Shown: positions 1 through 6,784, counted from the first letter of the stretch. The stretch: DNA of 8,204 nt from UBA5266 sp002411545 (GCA_028693085.1 JAQUWC010000086.1:1-8204); one strand, 5' to 3'. The notes: a model not told the origin generated them from the sequence alone. Made by a program: numbers and translations.

Positions 1-147
1 CTGGTGTATGCGGGCGGCTTGTTCTGGAGCCTCATGGGCGGCCTTTTCTATCTGATGTCTACAACGGAAAAGGAGCGGCAGACAATGCCTGCTGAGCTGG
101 ATACGCTGTCTGTGCCTTCATACAATTGTCCTTCTCCTTTGAATTGA
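1..147 (+). other. Compositionally foreign end segment with a partial plus-strand reading frame
   Basis: Bases 1-107 are about 56% G+C (60 of 107 counted), against 30% in bases 121-180 (18 of 60). Plus frame 1 is open from the window edge to a TGA at 145-147. It begins with a hydrophobic, glycine-rich stretch (LVYAGGLFWSLMGGLFYLM) followed by a polar tail (TTEKERQTMPAELDTLSVP), resembling the end of a membrane protein. The last dozen or so codons run antisense to luxC and are probably accidental. The minus frame that continues luxC across the same bases gives a serine-rich tail with no LuxC character. The simplest reading is a junction near base 105-120 joining unrelated DNA to luxC, either an assembly or library chimera or a genuine recombination. 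I do not recognise the partial protein. Confidence 0.45.
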
Positions 148-1136
148 TTCCATAAAGCAATCTCTCTTTGTTTTCTTATTTCGACTGCAGCATCGGTATT
201 AACAGGTTCCTGGGGATAAGCATGGCCACTTTTTTCCAATTCGGCAAACAAGGTCTGAAGGAAATAATCGGTATTTGTCGATTTTTCAATGAATATGTTT
301 TGACAAGCCGTACAAGCCCTTTGTTCCCAAAAAACGATATCGGTGGCAAATCCTTCGGCTGCCAGACTGAGTTCTTCTTTTGATACATCCGCACACACTA
401 TGCCGAAACTGGTTTTGGGTCCGAATGCAAGCACTTCACATTTGGGCGAAATATCTTTCTTAAACGTTTTCACCGCTTCTTCTCCTCCAAACAATAAAAT
501 AACATCGGCTCTGTTGCGGACAATGTCAATAAGGTTTTCGTTGCTTGATTTCCAATAGGTCATTGTAATATATGGAAACAATATTTGTCTTGTATCCGCT
601 TCCTGGAGGGCTTCCATAAATACGATGGGAAAGAAACTGTCGTTGGCCGACATTTTAACGATATTAATATTTTTGGTGATAATACCATATAAAAGGGAAT
701 CGATAGCACCCAAAAAGGTGTTGCCGGCAGCAATATGGCAAACAAGTCCGATGGGGACCACTCTTTTTAATTCTCCCTTTCCACTATAAACGGGATAATC
801 CAGCGCATGGGGATTAATTAAATGGGATAATCTATCTAACATAGTCTTTCTACTCAGTAACATAGGAAGAAATGATAAACCTTTTTCAATCATTTTGGGT
901 GCATAATTCAGTATTTGCGGTAATTGATCCATGCACTTTTTATAATAAGGCTTATCGGGAGCTACCATTAAGCGACCTGTTTGCTCCAAAACATAAAGGA
1001 TGTCATCAAGGGGCGTTTGCATAAAACGGACGGCCAATTCATCCAAATAAGATGGTGCGAAATACAGCGATGCTTCTTCCAAACTTATTTCATCCGCTTC
1101 TGTTTTATGACCGAATAGATAATGTGTACGACTCAT
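48..1136 (-). CDS. luxC: LuxC-type long-chain acyl-CoA/acyl-protein reductase, C-terminus replaced
   Basis: Members of this aldehyde-dehydrogenase-like family (LuxC, acyl-CoA reductase) reduce activated fatty acyl groups to fatty aldehydes with NADPH through an acyl-cysteine intermediate. Visible landmarks are the nucleotide-binding core VPIGLVCHIAAGN (127-139) with KNINIVKMS (155-163), LLFGGEEAVKTFKK (214-227), FGPKTSFGIV (238-247) and the nucleophile region EQRACTACQ (271-279). Cys275 is the likely acyl-accepting cysteine and Cys278 is a second one nearby. LuxC proteins are usually about 480 residues; this frame gives 362. Family-like sequence stops around Asp343 (bases 108-110), and the last ~19 residues, up to the TAG at 48-50, lie in foreign-looking G+C-rich DNA. 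Roughly the last 100 residues of the family are therefore missing. The start codon overlaps the luxE stop (ATGA) and sits 6 bases after AAGGAGG. Family assignment is firm; whether this copy is broken in the living genome is uncertain. Confidence 0.85.
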   Translation of the reverse strand: MSRTHYLFGHKTEADEISLEEASLYFAPSYLDELAVRFMQTPLDDILYVLEQTGRLMVAPDKPYYKKCMDQLPQILNYAPKMIEKGLSFLPMLLSRKTMLDRLSHLINPHALDYPVYSGKGELKRVVPIGLVCHIAAGNTFLGAIDSLLYGIITKNINIVKMSANDSFFPIVFMEALQEADTRQILFPYITMTYWKSSNENLIDIVRNRADVILLFGGEEAVKTFKKDISPKCEVLAFGPKTSFGIVCADVSKEELSLAAEGFATDIVFWEQRACTACQNIFIEKSTNTDYFLQTLFAELEKSGHAYPQEPVNTDAAVEIRKQREIALWNQFKGEGQLYEGTDSVSSSAGIVCRSFSVVDIR

Positions 1137-2266
1137 GATTTACCTCCTTGTGATTTATTTAATATTTCTTGTGCCGCAATGGCACATCCTCTGTTTTTAG
1201 ATATACCTCCCCTACGAATGGATGATATATATTTTCCTTGTAATCCACAGGGACAATTTTCTTTAATGATTGACAAATCGGTTGCTAATACCGACAGATT
1301 GGGTTGTGCCATGTTATAGGGCGAAATTAAATTCATTAAACCCTCCGTTTCGTCGGGCAAAACCTCTAACGACAAGGGATCTCTTATTAATAATCTGGAA
1401 TAAACCGGGATATGATAATGACCGGCACTGCATGAACAATAAGGGATGCCGTGTTCGGCCATGCCGAAAATATCGCGTATGCAGGCGGTACTTATACCCA
1501 TGGACTCTTCCATTAAAGCACCGAATTCTTGATGAGTCAGTACATTGCCTTTATGATTCTTCCATCCGCCTCCGGCGGTAATAAAACTTCCTTCTTTGAC
1601 TTTGAATCCGGGTTTTATTCTTTGGATTTCATATGCTAACTGACTCATAAACGCCGGAAAGCCCGTGAGCCGGATGGGAGCATCGTCGCTTAGTTCTATA
1701 ACTTTTCTTGCCCAATAGGCATAATCGAAATTGAACTCTCCTTTGTCGTCTTTCAAAATAGTCCAGTTTACGCTTTTATTGGGAGCTAAAGATAATAATT
1801 GATTATTACTCCATGAAGTACCGAGGTTTTTTGCCTCTTCGATATTATATCCCATCACAAAGAAATGAGCCGGAACATCGGAAGTCCAACCGCAAGCATG
1901 GAAACAGTTCAATGCTAAACTGCTAAGTCTGTTTAAAGAAGCTGCATCAAAAAACGATTGGGTTTTTTGTCCCTTAGTGCCGGAACTTGTTAGCACCATT
2001 TCAATATCCTTCTCTTCAAAGTTACAGAAAGTATGAATTTTCATGATACCTACAAAAAGCGGAGGTATGTCGGCAATATCGGCAATGGTTTTTATACGGT
2101 CGATATGAAAATGGTGATGATTGGCCAAATACCGGATAAAGGGTTGCTTTTCCAATTGAAAAGCATAGTTTTCTTTAACTGCTTCGACAAAAAGTGCATC
2201 ACGTTCCGGATTGTTGGTATAGGGGTCGCTTAATTCACATAATTTGTCGACGGGTGATGTTTCCAT
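1133..2266 (-). CDS. luxE: LuxE-type acyl-protein synthetase / acyltransferase
   Basis: This is an adenylate-forming enzyme of the LuxE family (acyl-protein synthetase; PaaK-like), which activates a fatty acid as acyl-AMP and passes the acyl group to a cysteine for reduction by LuxC. Visible motifs are the phosphate-binding loop TSSGTKGQKT (93-102), FITAGGGWK (228-236), DIFGMAEHGIPY (265-276, matching the adenylation D-x-x-G-x-x-E region) and ATDLSIIKENCPCGLQG (328-344). At 377 residues it is full length for LuxE. Cys361, in RGCAIAA near the C-terminus, falls where Vibrio harveyi LuxE carries its acyl-accepting cysteine (reported as Cys364); the correspondence is by position only. The start lies 10 bases after the murD stop and the end overlaps luxC by 4 bases, so the two act as an operon pair. 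No luxAB is visible, so the aldehyde is presumably for lipid or pigment chemistry, not light. The in vivo acyl substrate cannot be read from sequence. Confidence 0.88.
   Translation of the reverse strand: METSPVDKLCELSDPYTNNPERDALFVEAVKENYAFQLEKQPFIRYLANHHHFHIDRIKTIADIADIPPLFVGIMKIHTFCNFEEKDIEMVLTSSGTKGQKTQSFFDAASLNRLSSLALNCFHACGWTSDVPAHFFVMGYNIEEAKNLGTSWSNNQLLSLAPNKSVNWTILKDDKGEFNFDYAYWARKVIELSDDAPIRLTGFPAFMSQLAYEIQRIKPGFKVKEGSFITAGGGWKNHKGNVLTHQEFGALMEESMGISTACIRDIFGMAEHGIPYCSCSAGHYHIPVYSRLLIRDPLSLEVLPDETEGLMNLISPYNMAQPNLSVLATDLSIIKENCPCGLQGKYISSIRRGGISKNRGCAIAAQEILNKSQGGKS
1143..1149 (-). promoter_or_regulatory. Strong Shine-Dalgarno sequence for luxC inside the luxE end
   Basis: The minus strand reads AAGGAGG, then 6 bases, then the luxC ATG at 1136. 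It lies within the last luxE codons (Gln-Gly-Gly-Lys-Ser). Together with the ATGA stop/start overlap it supports the luxC start and suggests translational coupling. The other starts in this window have no comparably strong site. Part of the match could be forced by the Gly-Gly codons. Confidence 0.6.
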
Positions 2267-2276
2267 TTGATAGTGT

Positions 2277-3650
2277 TTATGTCTTTTGTATTAATTCTTT
2301 ATATAGATTGCCTCTTTCTTCAAAATTCTTAAAGGTATCGTAACTTGAAGCGGCAGGAGATAATAAACAAGCATGATTTTTACGTGTTACCTTTTTGGCT
2401 ATTGCCACGATTTCTTCATAATTGTTGGAGAAATAACATTTTTTATTTTCTCCGGCTTTGCACAATTGCATCATGCGTTCTCCGGCTTTTCCGGTGAAAA
2501 TAAAGTTTTCAACGGTCGAATCTGTAAATATTTTTATCAAAGGGGTATAATCAATACCTCTGTCCATACCACCTAATATTAACGTGTTTACGTTTTCAAT
2601 GGCTTCTAAGGCGGCAATAGTTGATTGAGGAATGGTTGAGATGCTGTCGTTGTAAAAATCTATTTGGTCGACAGTCGCCACAAATTCCATACGGTGTGCT
2701 AAACTTTTAAAAGAATAAACCGCTTTTTCTAAGGCGGAAGAATTAATGGTTTTTTGTGACAGCACTACGGCAAGTAAAGCCGCACACACATTCTGCAGGT
2801 TATGCTTCCCTTTTAGGGGAATTTTATCGGTAATAGGGAAAAGAATTTCTTCTTTTTCGTTTAATCGTAAAACGAAATGAGGATCGTTTACGTAGCATAA
2901 GGCTTGTTTATGAGGATGCAAGGAAATCCCTTTGGGTTGGGAAACCGGTTGTTTTTCTGAGATTAATTGATTTATCAAAGGATCGGAGACAGGGTATATA
3001 AAACAATTGTCTTCGTTTTGTTTTATGGCAATATTGAACTTGGCCGACTGATAATCATAAAAACTGTTATAATGGTCTAAATGCTCTTCGAAAATATTTA
3101 AAAGTACAGCAATGGCAGGCCCTCTACGAATGAATTCCAATTGATGTGATGAAAGTTCAATAATTATTTTATCCTCTTTACCTATTTTCGGAATAATGTC
3201 GAATAATGGTATTCCGATGTTGCCGGCAAGAAGCGAAGGTTGACCTATGGATTGGAGTATGTGATAAATTAAACTGGTGGTAGTGCTTTTTCCTTTGGTA
3301 CCCGTAATTCCGATGCATTGATCGGCATAAGCATGTAGAAATAAATCGGTTTGAGAAGAGATAGTAGTTTTTTTAGTAAGGTGGAGATGATGTTTTAAAC
3401 TGATACCGGGTGTTTTAATAACGATATCATAGTCAGGAATAATTTCCAGATAATCATTTCCTGTTATTATACGATGTGCCTTGTTTGTAATGATTGATGT
3501 ATCCACATCGGGATTGGCATCGGCGATGCTAAGGTCGGCATCGGGATAATGCTCATTGATAAATTGATAAGTTGATTTTCCTTCCCGACCGAAACCTAAA
3601 AGTAAGATACGTTTGTTTTTTAATTGCGAAAGAATACATTCTTTACTCAT
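2277..3650 (-). CDS. murD: MurD-type UDP-N-acetylmuramoyl-L-alanine:glutamate ligase, variant motif
   Basis: This Mur-family ATP-dependent amide ligase is expected in the cytoplasm to add glutamate to UDP-MurNAc-L-Ala. It has all three Mur domains: an N-terminal Rossmann-like part with LLLGFGREGKST (16-27), the ATP P-loop GITGTKGKST (114-123) with GNIGIP (143-148), ELSSHQLE (165-172), EEHLDHY (188-194) and Lys204 as the probable carbamylated lysine, then KHNLQN (282-287), HRMEF (319-323) and LLSPAASSYDTFKNFEERG (429-447). At 457 residues it has normal length. Against E. coli MurD, Thr321, Ser415 and Phe422 of the D-Glu pocket appear kept as Thr339, Ser436 and Phe443, but Lys319 is Ile337 and Lys348 is Arg364 (NDSISTIP and GGMDRG). 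This resembles a MurD subtype I associate with some Clostridia more than classical Bacteroidota MurD. The gene overlaps the M20 hydrolase stop by one base (TAATG) and is not in a mur/fts cluster, so it may be either the only MurD or a second, specialised ligase. Confidence 0.9.
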   Translation of the reverse strand: MSKECILSQLKNKRILLLGFGREGKSTYQFINEHYPDADLSIADANPDVDTSIITNKAHRIITGNDYLEIIPDYDIVIKTPGISLKHHLHLTKKTTISSQTDLFLHAYADQCIGITGTKGKSTTTSLIYHILQSIGQPSLLAGNIGIPLFDIIPKIGKEDKIIIELSSHQLEFIRRGPAIAVLLNIFEEHLDHYNSFYDYQSAKFNIAIKQNEDNCFIYPVSDPLINQLISEKQPVSQPKGISLHPHKQALCYVNDPHFVLRLNEKEEILFPITDKIPLKGKHNLQNVCAALLAVVLSQKTINSSALEKAVYSFKSLAHRMEFVATVDQIDFYNDSISTIPQSTIAALEAIENVNTLILGGMDRGIDYTPLIKIFTDSTVENFIFTGKAGERMMQLCKAGENKKCYFSNNYEEIVAIAKKVTRKNHACLLSPAASSYDTFKNFEERGNLYKELIQKT

Positions 3651-4846
3651 TAACGGTTAATATTAGTTAGAAGATTAATAGCTAGATAAGCCATTAAGCC
3701 CGGAGAATGTTCCAATGCCTTTTCGTTGATATCGAAGGTTGGTGAATGTAAGTTTAACTCTTTCCCTTCAATTTGAACGCCTAAACGGTACAGTAAAGAA
3801 GGGACCTCTTGGGAGAAAGAAGCAAAGTCGTCGCTGGTCATTCTATAGGATAGTTTTTCAACTTTATCTTCTCCAAGATAGCTCGAAGCAGCCTGCATAC
3901 ATATATTTGTTACGTTTTCATCATTTATTAACACGGGATAACCATTTGCAATTTTGATGATTGCATTTCCATTATGTTCTTTTGCGATTTTTGTTACGGT
4001 CTTTTTAATGATTTTATGGGCTTCTTTTCGCCATTCTTCGTCAAAAGTCCGAAGTGTACCTTCTAAAAAGACATCGTTGGGAACTATATTGGTTTTCCCT
4101 TCGCCTATGATGCGACCGAACGTAAGTATGGAAGGAAACTCATCCGGCATGGCAGCATGAAATGCTTTATCCAATTCAATAAGAGCCTTAGACGCTATAA
4201 GGACTGGATTTACAAATGAATGTGTCAGTGCTGCATGGCCACCTTTCCCTTTGATGTTGATATAAACTTCGTCGGTCGATGCCATGAATTTACCTGATTT
4301 CATGCCAATTTTTCCACATTCAATTTCGGGAGAAACATGCATGGCTAACATGGCATCAATGGTGTATTTTTCCTGTAACCCGGCTTTTATTAATCGAATA
4401 GCACCTCCGGGAAATTTCTCCTCCGAAGGTTGAAAAATCAATAAGATACTTCCTTCCCACAGGTCTTTCAGTTTTTGAAGAATATAGGCTGATGCTAATA
4501 AACTGGCCGTGTGTACATCATGACCACATGCATGCATAATACCTTTATTTACAGAAATATAAGTAGAGTTTCCTTCTTCTTCTATGGGTAATGCGTCGGT
4601 ATCGGCACGCAAAGCAATCATACTTCGCTTGGGATTTTGCCCTTCTATCATAGCAATAACAGCTGTGTCGTTTAGTAATAATTTCGACGAAATACCATAG
4701 GACTTTAAGGTGTTACAGATAAAACGTGCCGTTACAAATTCTTGTTCCGATAATTCGGGATATTGATGTATATGTCTGCGTAATTGAATAGTTTCCAGAA
4801 AATAATCGTATGATAACAATTCTATTTGATTACGTATTTCTTGCAT
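3650..4846 (-). CDS. M20-family metal-dependent amidohydrolase (N-acyl-amino-acid hydrolase type)
   Basis: This is a cytosolic-looking, zinc-type hydrolase of peptidase family M20, subgroup of aminoacylases, hippurate hydrolases and IAA-amino-acid hydrolases, which cleave N-acyl or peptide amide bonds. Numbering from the start chosen here (398 residues), it shows RRHIHQYPELSEQE (23-36), the metal-binding HACGHDVH (105-112; Cys107, His109), FQPSEEKFPGG (138-148; Glu142/143), His170 in AMHVSP, the lid-domain signature GKGGHAALTHS (200-210), the GEGKTNIVP turn (248-256), MTSDDFASF (336-344) and His367 in LHSPTFD. No signal peptide is seen. A start at 4879 would add 11 residues (MYFCIKSKPIN) that do not look like the family, and it lies upstream of the predicted transcription start; Met at 4846 is therefore preferred. 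It is the first gene of the minus-strand operon with murD, luxE and luxC. The substrate is unknown; cell-wall peptides or N-acyl amino acids are both possible. Confidence 0.87.
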   Translation of the reverse strand: MQEIRNQIELLSYDYFLETIQLRRHIHQYPELSEQEFVTARFICNTLKSYGISSKLLLNDTAVIAMIEGQNPKRSMIALRADTDALPIEEEGNSTYISVNKGIMHACGHDVHTASLLASAYILQKLKDLWEGSILLIFQPSEEKFPGGAIRLIKAGLQEKYTIDAMLAMHVSPEIECGKIGMKSGKFMASTDEVYINIKGKGGHAALTHSFVNPVLIASKALIELDKAFHAAMPDEFPSILTFGRIIGEGKTNIVPNDVFLEGTLRTFDEEWRKEAHKIIKKTVTKIAKEHNGNAIIKIANGYPVLINDENVTNICMQAASSYLGEDKVEKLSYRMTSDDFASFSQEVPSLLYRLGVQIEGKELNLHSPTFDINEKALEHSPGLMAYLAINLLTNINR

Positions 4847-4865
4847 ATTTATTGGTTTTGATTTT

Positions 4866-4877
4866 ATGCAAAAATAC
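4866..4877 (-). promoter_or_regulatory. Bacteroidota-type promoter -7 element for the M20-murD-luxE-luxC operon
   Basis: The minus strand reads GTATTTTTGCAT, containing a perfect TAnnTTTG (-7 element of the Bacteroidota primary sigma factor) at 4876-4869. Transcription would begin near 4860-4864, giving a leader of about 15-20 bases before the ATG at 4846. No convincing -33 TTTG/TTG element is visible at the expected spacing; the upstream DNA is simply very AT-rich. Confidence 0.5.
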
Positions 4878-5013
4878 ATTTTTTTAAATTGAATTATTTA
4901 TTTATAATAAAGATTTTTTGAAAAAAATGAAAGTCAATCGTTTTTTTAGTTATCGACATCATAAAAAAAGAATTTCCTTCCAAACATAAAAATAATTATA
5001 AAAGGTTTTTTTA

Positions 5014-5025
5014 GTATTTTTGCAT
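5014..5025 (+). promoter_or_regulatory. Bacteroidota-type promoter -7 element for the pyrH operon
   Basis: The plus strand has GTATTTTTGCAT with TAnnTTTG at 5015-5022. Transcription would start near 5028-5032, leaving a leader of about 55-60 bases before pyrH. The same dodecamer faces the opposite way at 4866-4877. No clear -33 element is seen. The rest of the 4880-5087 gap is poly-A/poly-T-rich and shows no further structure that I can support. Confidence 0.5.
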
Positions 5026-5087
5026 CGAAAAAATGAAATTAAGCTTGCATAGTTGATTTAACGGAAATAATTTAAATATTGAGAAGT

Positions 5088-5795
5088 ATGGCTTATAAAA
5101 GGATATTATTAAAAATTAGCGGTGAATCATTGTCCGGCGATAAGAATTATGGTATCAGTACGTCCATGCTTCAATATTATGCTGATGAAATAAAAACTGT
5201 GTACGACAAGCATATTCAAACTGCTATAGTGATAGGAGGAGGCAATATATTCAGAGGTTTACAAGGGGTCGATGTCGGGTTTGATCGTCTGCAAGGAGAT
5301 TATATGGGCATGCTTGCCACCATCATAAACAGTATGGCCTTGCAAACGCAATTGCAAAGTATGGGTATGAAAGCCGTGGTATTGTCCGGTTTGGTCATTG
5401 ACCCCTTGTGTAAGAAGATGAGTAGCCAGCGAGCCATTCATTATTTAGAAGCTGGTTATGTGGTTATCATAGGCGGTGGAACCGGCAATCCTTTTTTTAC
5501 GACTGATAGCAGCGGAGCCTTGCGTGCTCTCGAGATAAAGGCCGATATTTTATTGAAAGGCACCCGTGTAGACGGAGTGTATGATGCCGATCCCGAAAAA
5601 AATAAGCATGCTGTTAAATTTGAATCCCTAAGTTTTGAAAAAGCATATAAAGAAGGCTTACACATCATGGATTTGACGGCGTTTACCTTATGTAAGGAAA
5701 ATAATATGCCTGTTATTGTGTTTAATATGAATAAAAAAGGAAATCTTGAAAAAATTATTTCGGGAGAAAGAATAGGTACTTTAATACATAATTAA
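5088..5795 (+). CDS. pyrH: UMP kinase
   Basis: PyrH is the cytoplasmic bacterial UMP kinase of the amino-acid-kinase family. It phosphorylates UMP to UDP with ATP, an essential step to all pyrimidine nucleotides, and works as a hexamer. Visible landmarks are the N-terminal KISGES (9-14), GGGNIFRG (50-57), GDYMGMLATIINSMALQ (70-86), IIGGGTGNPFFTTDSSGALRA (127-147, nucleotide/UMP binding), ILLKGTRVDGVYDADP (154-169) and the C-terminal sheet with MPVIVFNM (207-214). At 235 residues it is standard length. The ATG at 5088 starts MAYKRILLK, the usual family N-terminus; a TTG three codons upstream (5079) is in frame but adds nothing conserved. It heads a plus-strand run with the next gene 2 bases away. 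pyrH and frr are close neighbours in many bacteria. Confidence 0.97.
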   Translation: MAYKRILLKISGESLSGDKNYGISTSMLQYYADEIKTVYDKHIQTAIVIGGGNIFRGLQGVDVGFDRLQGDYMGMLATIINSMALQTQLQSMGMKAVVLSGLVIDPLCKKMSSQRAIHYLEAGYVVIIGGGTGNPFFTTDSSGALRALEIKADILLKGTRVDGVYDADPEKNKHAVKFESLSFEKAYKEGLHIMDLTAFTLCKENNMPVIVFNMNKKGNLEKIISGERIGTLIHN

Positions 5796-5797
5796 TC

Positions 5798-6169
5798 ATG
5801 GAAAACATAGAATCGGAACAAAAGCTTCCCATGACGGAAGAAGAAAAAAAAATGTATAACAAAGCCAAAAGGAGGGTGTCGTTTAAGGTGCATTTTACGA
5901 TTTATTTCTTGTGCATCGCTTTGTTTTGGTTGCTGTGGGTGTTTTTATTTAAAGATAGTGTGAACGAAGGGGAGATCTCGGTGTTTTTCCGTTTAACCCT
6001 CGCGCTTACATTGTTTTGGGGTATTTTTGTGTTTGCTCATTATTTGATAGTATATAAATGGAACAAATCATACATTGAAAAAGAAATTAAACGATTAAAA
6101 AAACAACAAGCCAAACAAGAAGAAGAACTCAAACGTTTAACAGAAGAAGAAAATGAAGAAGTTGAATAA
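5798..6169 (+). CDS. Small two-transmembrane-helix (2TM domain) protein with a charged C-terminal coiled coil
   Basis: This is a 123-residue inner-membrane protein of unknown function. After a polar N-terminus it has AKRRVSFKVHFTIYF (23-37), which matches the entry to the 2TM domain seen in Bacteroidota sensor-associated and stand-alone small proteins. Two hydrophobic segments follow, about 31-51 and 63-87 (ending FWGIFVFAHYLIVY), joined by a short acidic loop. From about residue 92 the chain is a Lys/Glu/Gln-rich heptad-like helix, likely a cytoplasmic coiled coil, ending in an acidic tail. There is no kinase or enzymatic domain. It starts 2 bases after pyrH and ends 20 bases before frr, so it is almost certainly co-transcribed with them. 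Why a membrane protein sits between nucleotide-kinase and ribosome-recycling genes is not evident. The domain call is from pattern recognition, not a search. Confidence 0.75.
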   Translation: MENIESEQKLPMTEEEKKMYNKAKRRVSFKVHFTIYFLCIALFWLLWVFLFKDSVNEGEISVFFRLTLALTLFWGIFVFAHYLIVYKWNKSYIEKEIKRLKKQQAKQEEELKRLTEEENEEVE

Positions 6170-6189
6170 TAACCATAAATCAAAGAAAT

Positions 6190-6753
6190 ATGACTGACGA
6201 TATAATATTATGCATTGAAACGATGAATGAATCCATGCAAAATGCGATTCAGTACTTCGAAAAGGAATTCGAAAAAATCAGAGCCGGTAAAGCCAATGTT
6301 AAAATGCTTGATGGTGTTAAAGTAGATTATTATGGAAGCATGACACCCCTATCGCAGGTGGCAAGTTTAAGCGTTCCCGACCCTAAGCAAATCATGATTC
6401 AACCATGGGAAAAAAGCATGATATCGCCTATTGAAAAAGCTATCATGGCGGCTAATTTAGGATTTAATCCACAAAATAACGGCGAAGTAATTCGGGTGAT
6501 TGTTCCGGTTTTAACGGAAGAACGAAGAAGAGATTTAGTGAAGAAAGCCAAACAGGAAGCCGAGCAAACCAAAGTGAGCATACGTAACATCAGACGTACG
6601 GCTAACAATACTATAAAGGAGTTGAAAGATGAAGGTGTCCCCGAAGATGAAATTAAAAAAGGGGAAGCAACAATCCAAAAAATCACCGATGAATATATAG
6701 AAAAAGTCGATAAGTATTTGGATTTAAAGGAAAAAGAAATAATGACGATTTAA
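6190..6753 (+). CDS. frr: Ribosome recycling factor
   Basis: RRF acts with EF-G (and IF3) to split the post-termination ribosome and free it for a new round of translation. The 187 residues fit the usual 185-187. Visible features are the first helix of the three-helix bundle with EKIRAGKANVKMLDGVKVDYYG (28-49), then the small domain II with TPLSQVASLSVPDP (52-65), QPWEKSMISPIEKAIMAANLG (71-91) and the long helical region LTEERRRDLVKKAKQEAEQTKVSIRNIRRTAN (108-139). The last contains Arg132, at the same number as the functionally important Arg132 of E. coli RRF. The C-terminal helix closes the bundle. The frame is intact. It follows the 2TM gene by 20 bases and precedes rfbA by 31, with no terminator in either gap. 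Confidence 0.97.
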   Translation: MTDDIILCIETMNESMQNAIQYFEKEFEKIRAGKANVKMLDGVKVDYYGSMTPLSQVASLSVPDPKQIMIQPWEKSMISPIEKAIMAANLGFNPQNNGEVIRVIVPVLTEERRRDLVKKAKQEAEQTKVSIRNIRRTANNTIKELKDEGVPEDEIKKGEATIQKITDEYIEKVDKYLDLKEKEIMTI

Positions 6754-6784
6754 TAACTCTTGTTAAGATAAAATTTAATTTAAA

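Noticed and set aside
48..2266. Bioluminescence (lux) operon
   Set aside because: Only luxC and luxE types are present; luxA, luxB and luxD are absent and the neighbours are unrelated, so this is a non-luminous fatty-acid reductase pair.
2277..3650. MurD2 (L-glutamate-adding ligase)
   Set aside because: A MurL epimerase partner is not next to it, and the NDSI-type motif also occurs in ordinary D-Glu MurD subtypes as far as I recall; kept as a question only.
5079..5087. TTG start three codons upstream of pyrH
   Set aside because: Adds Met-Arg-Ser without conservation; the ATG at 5088 gives the standard PyrH N-terminus.
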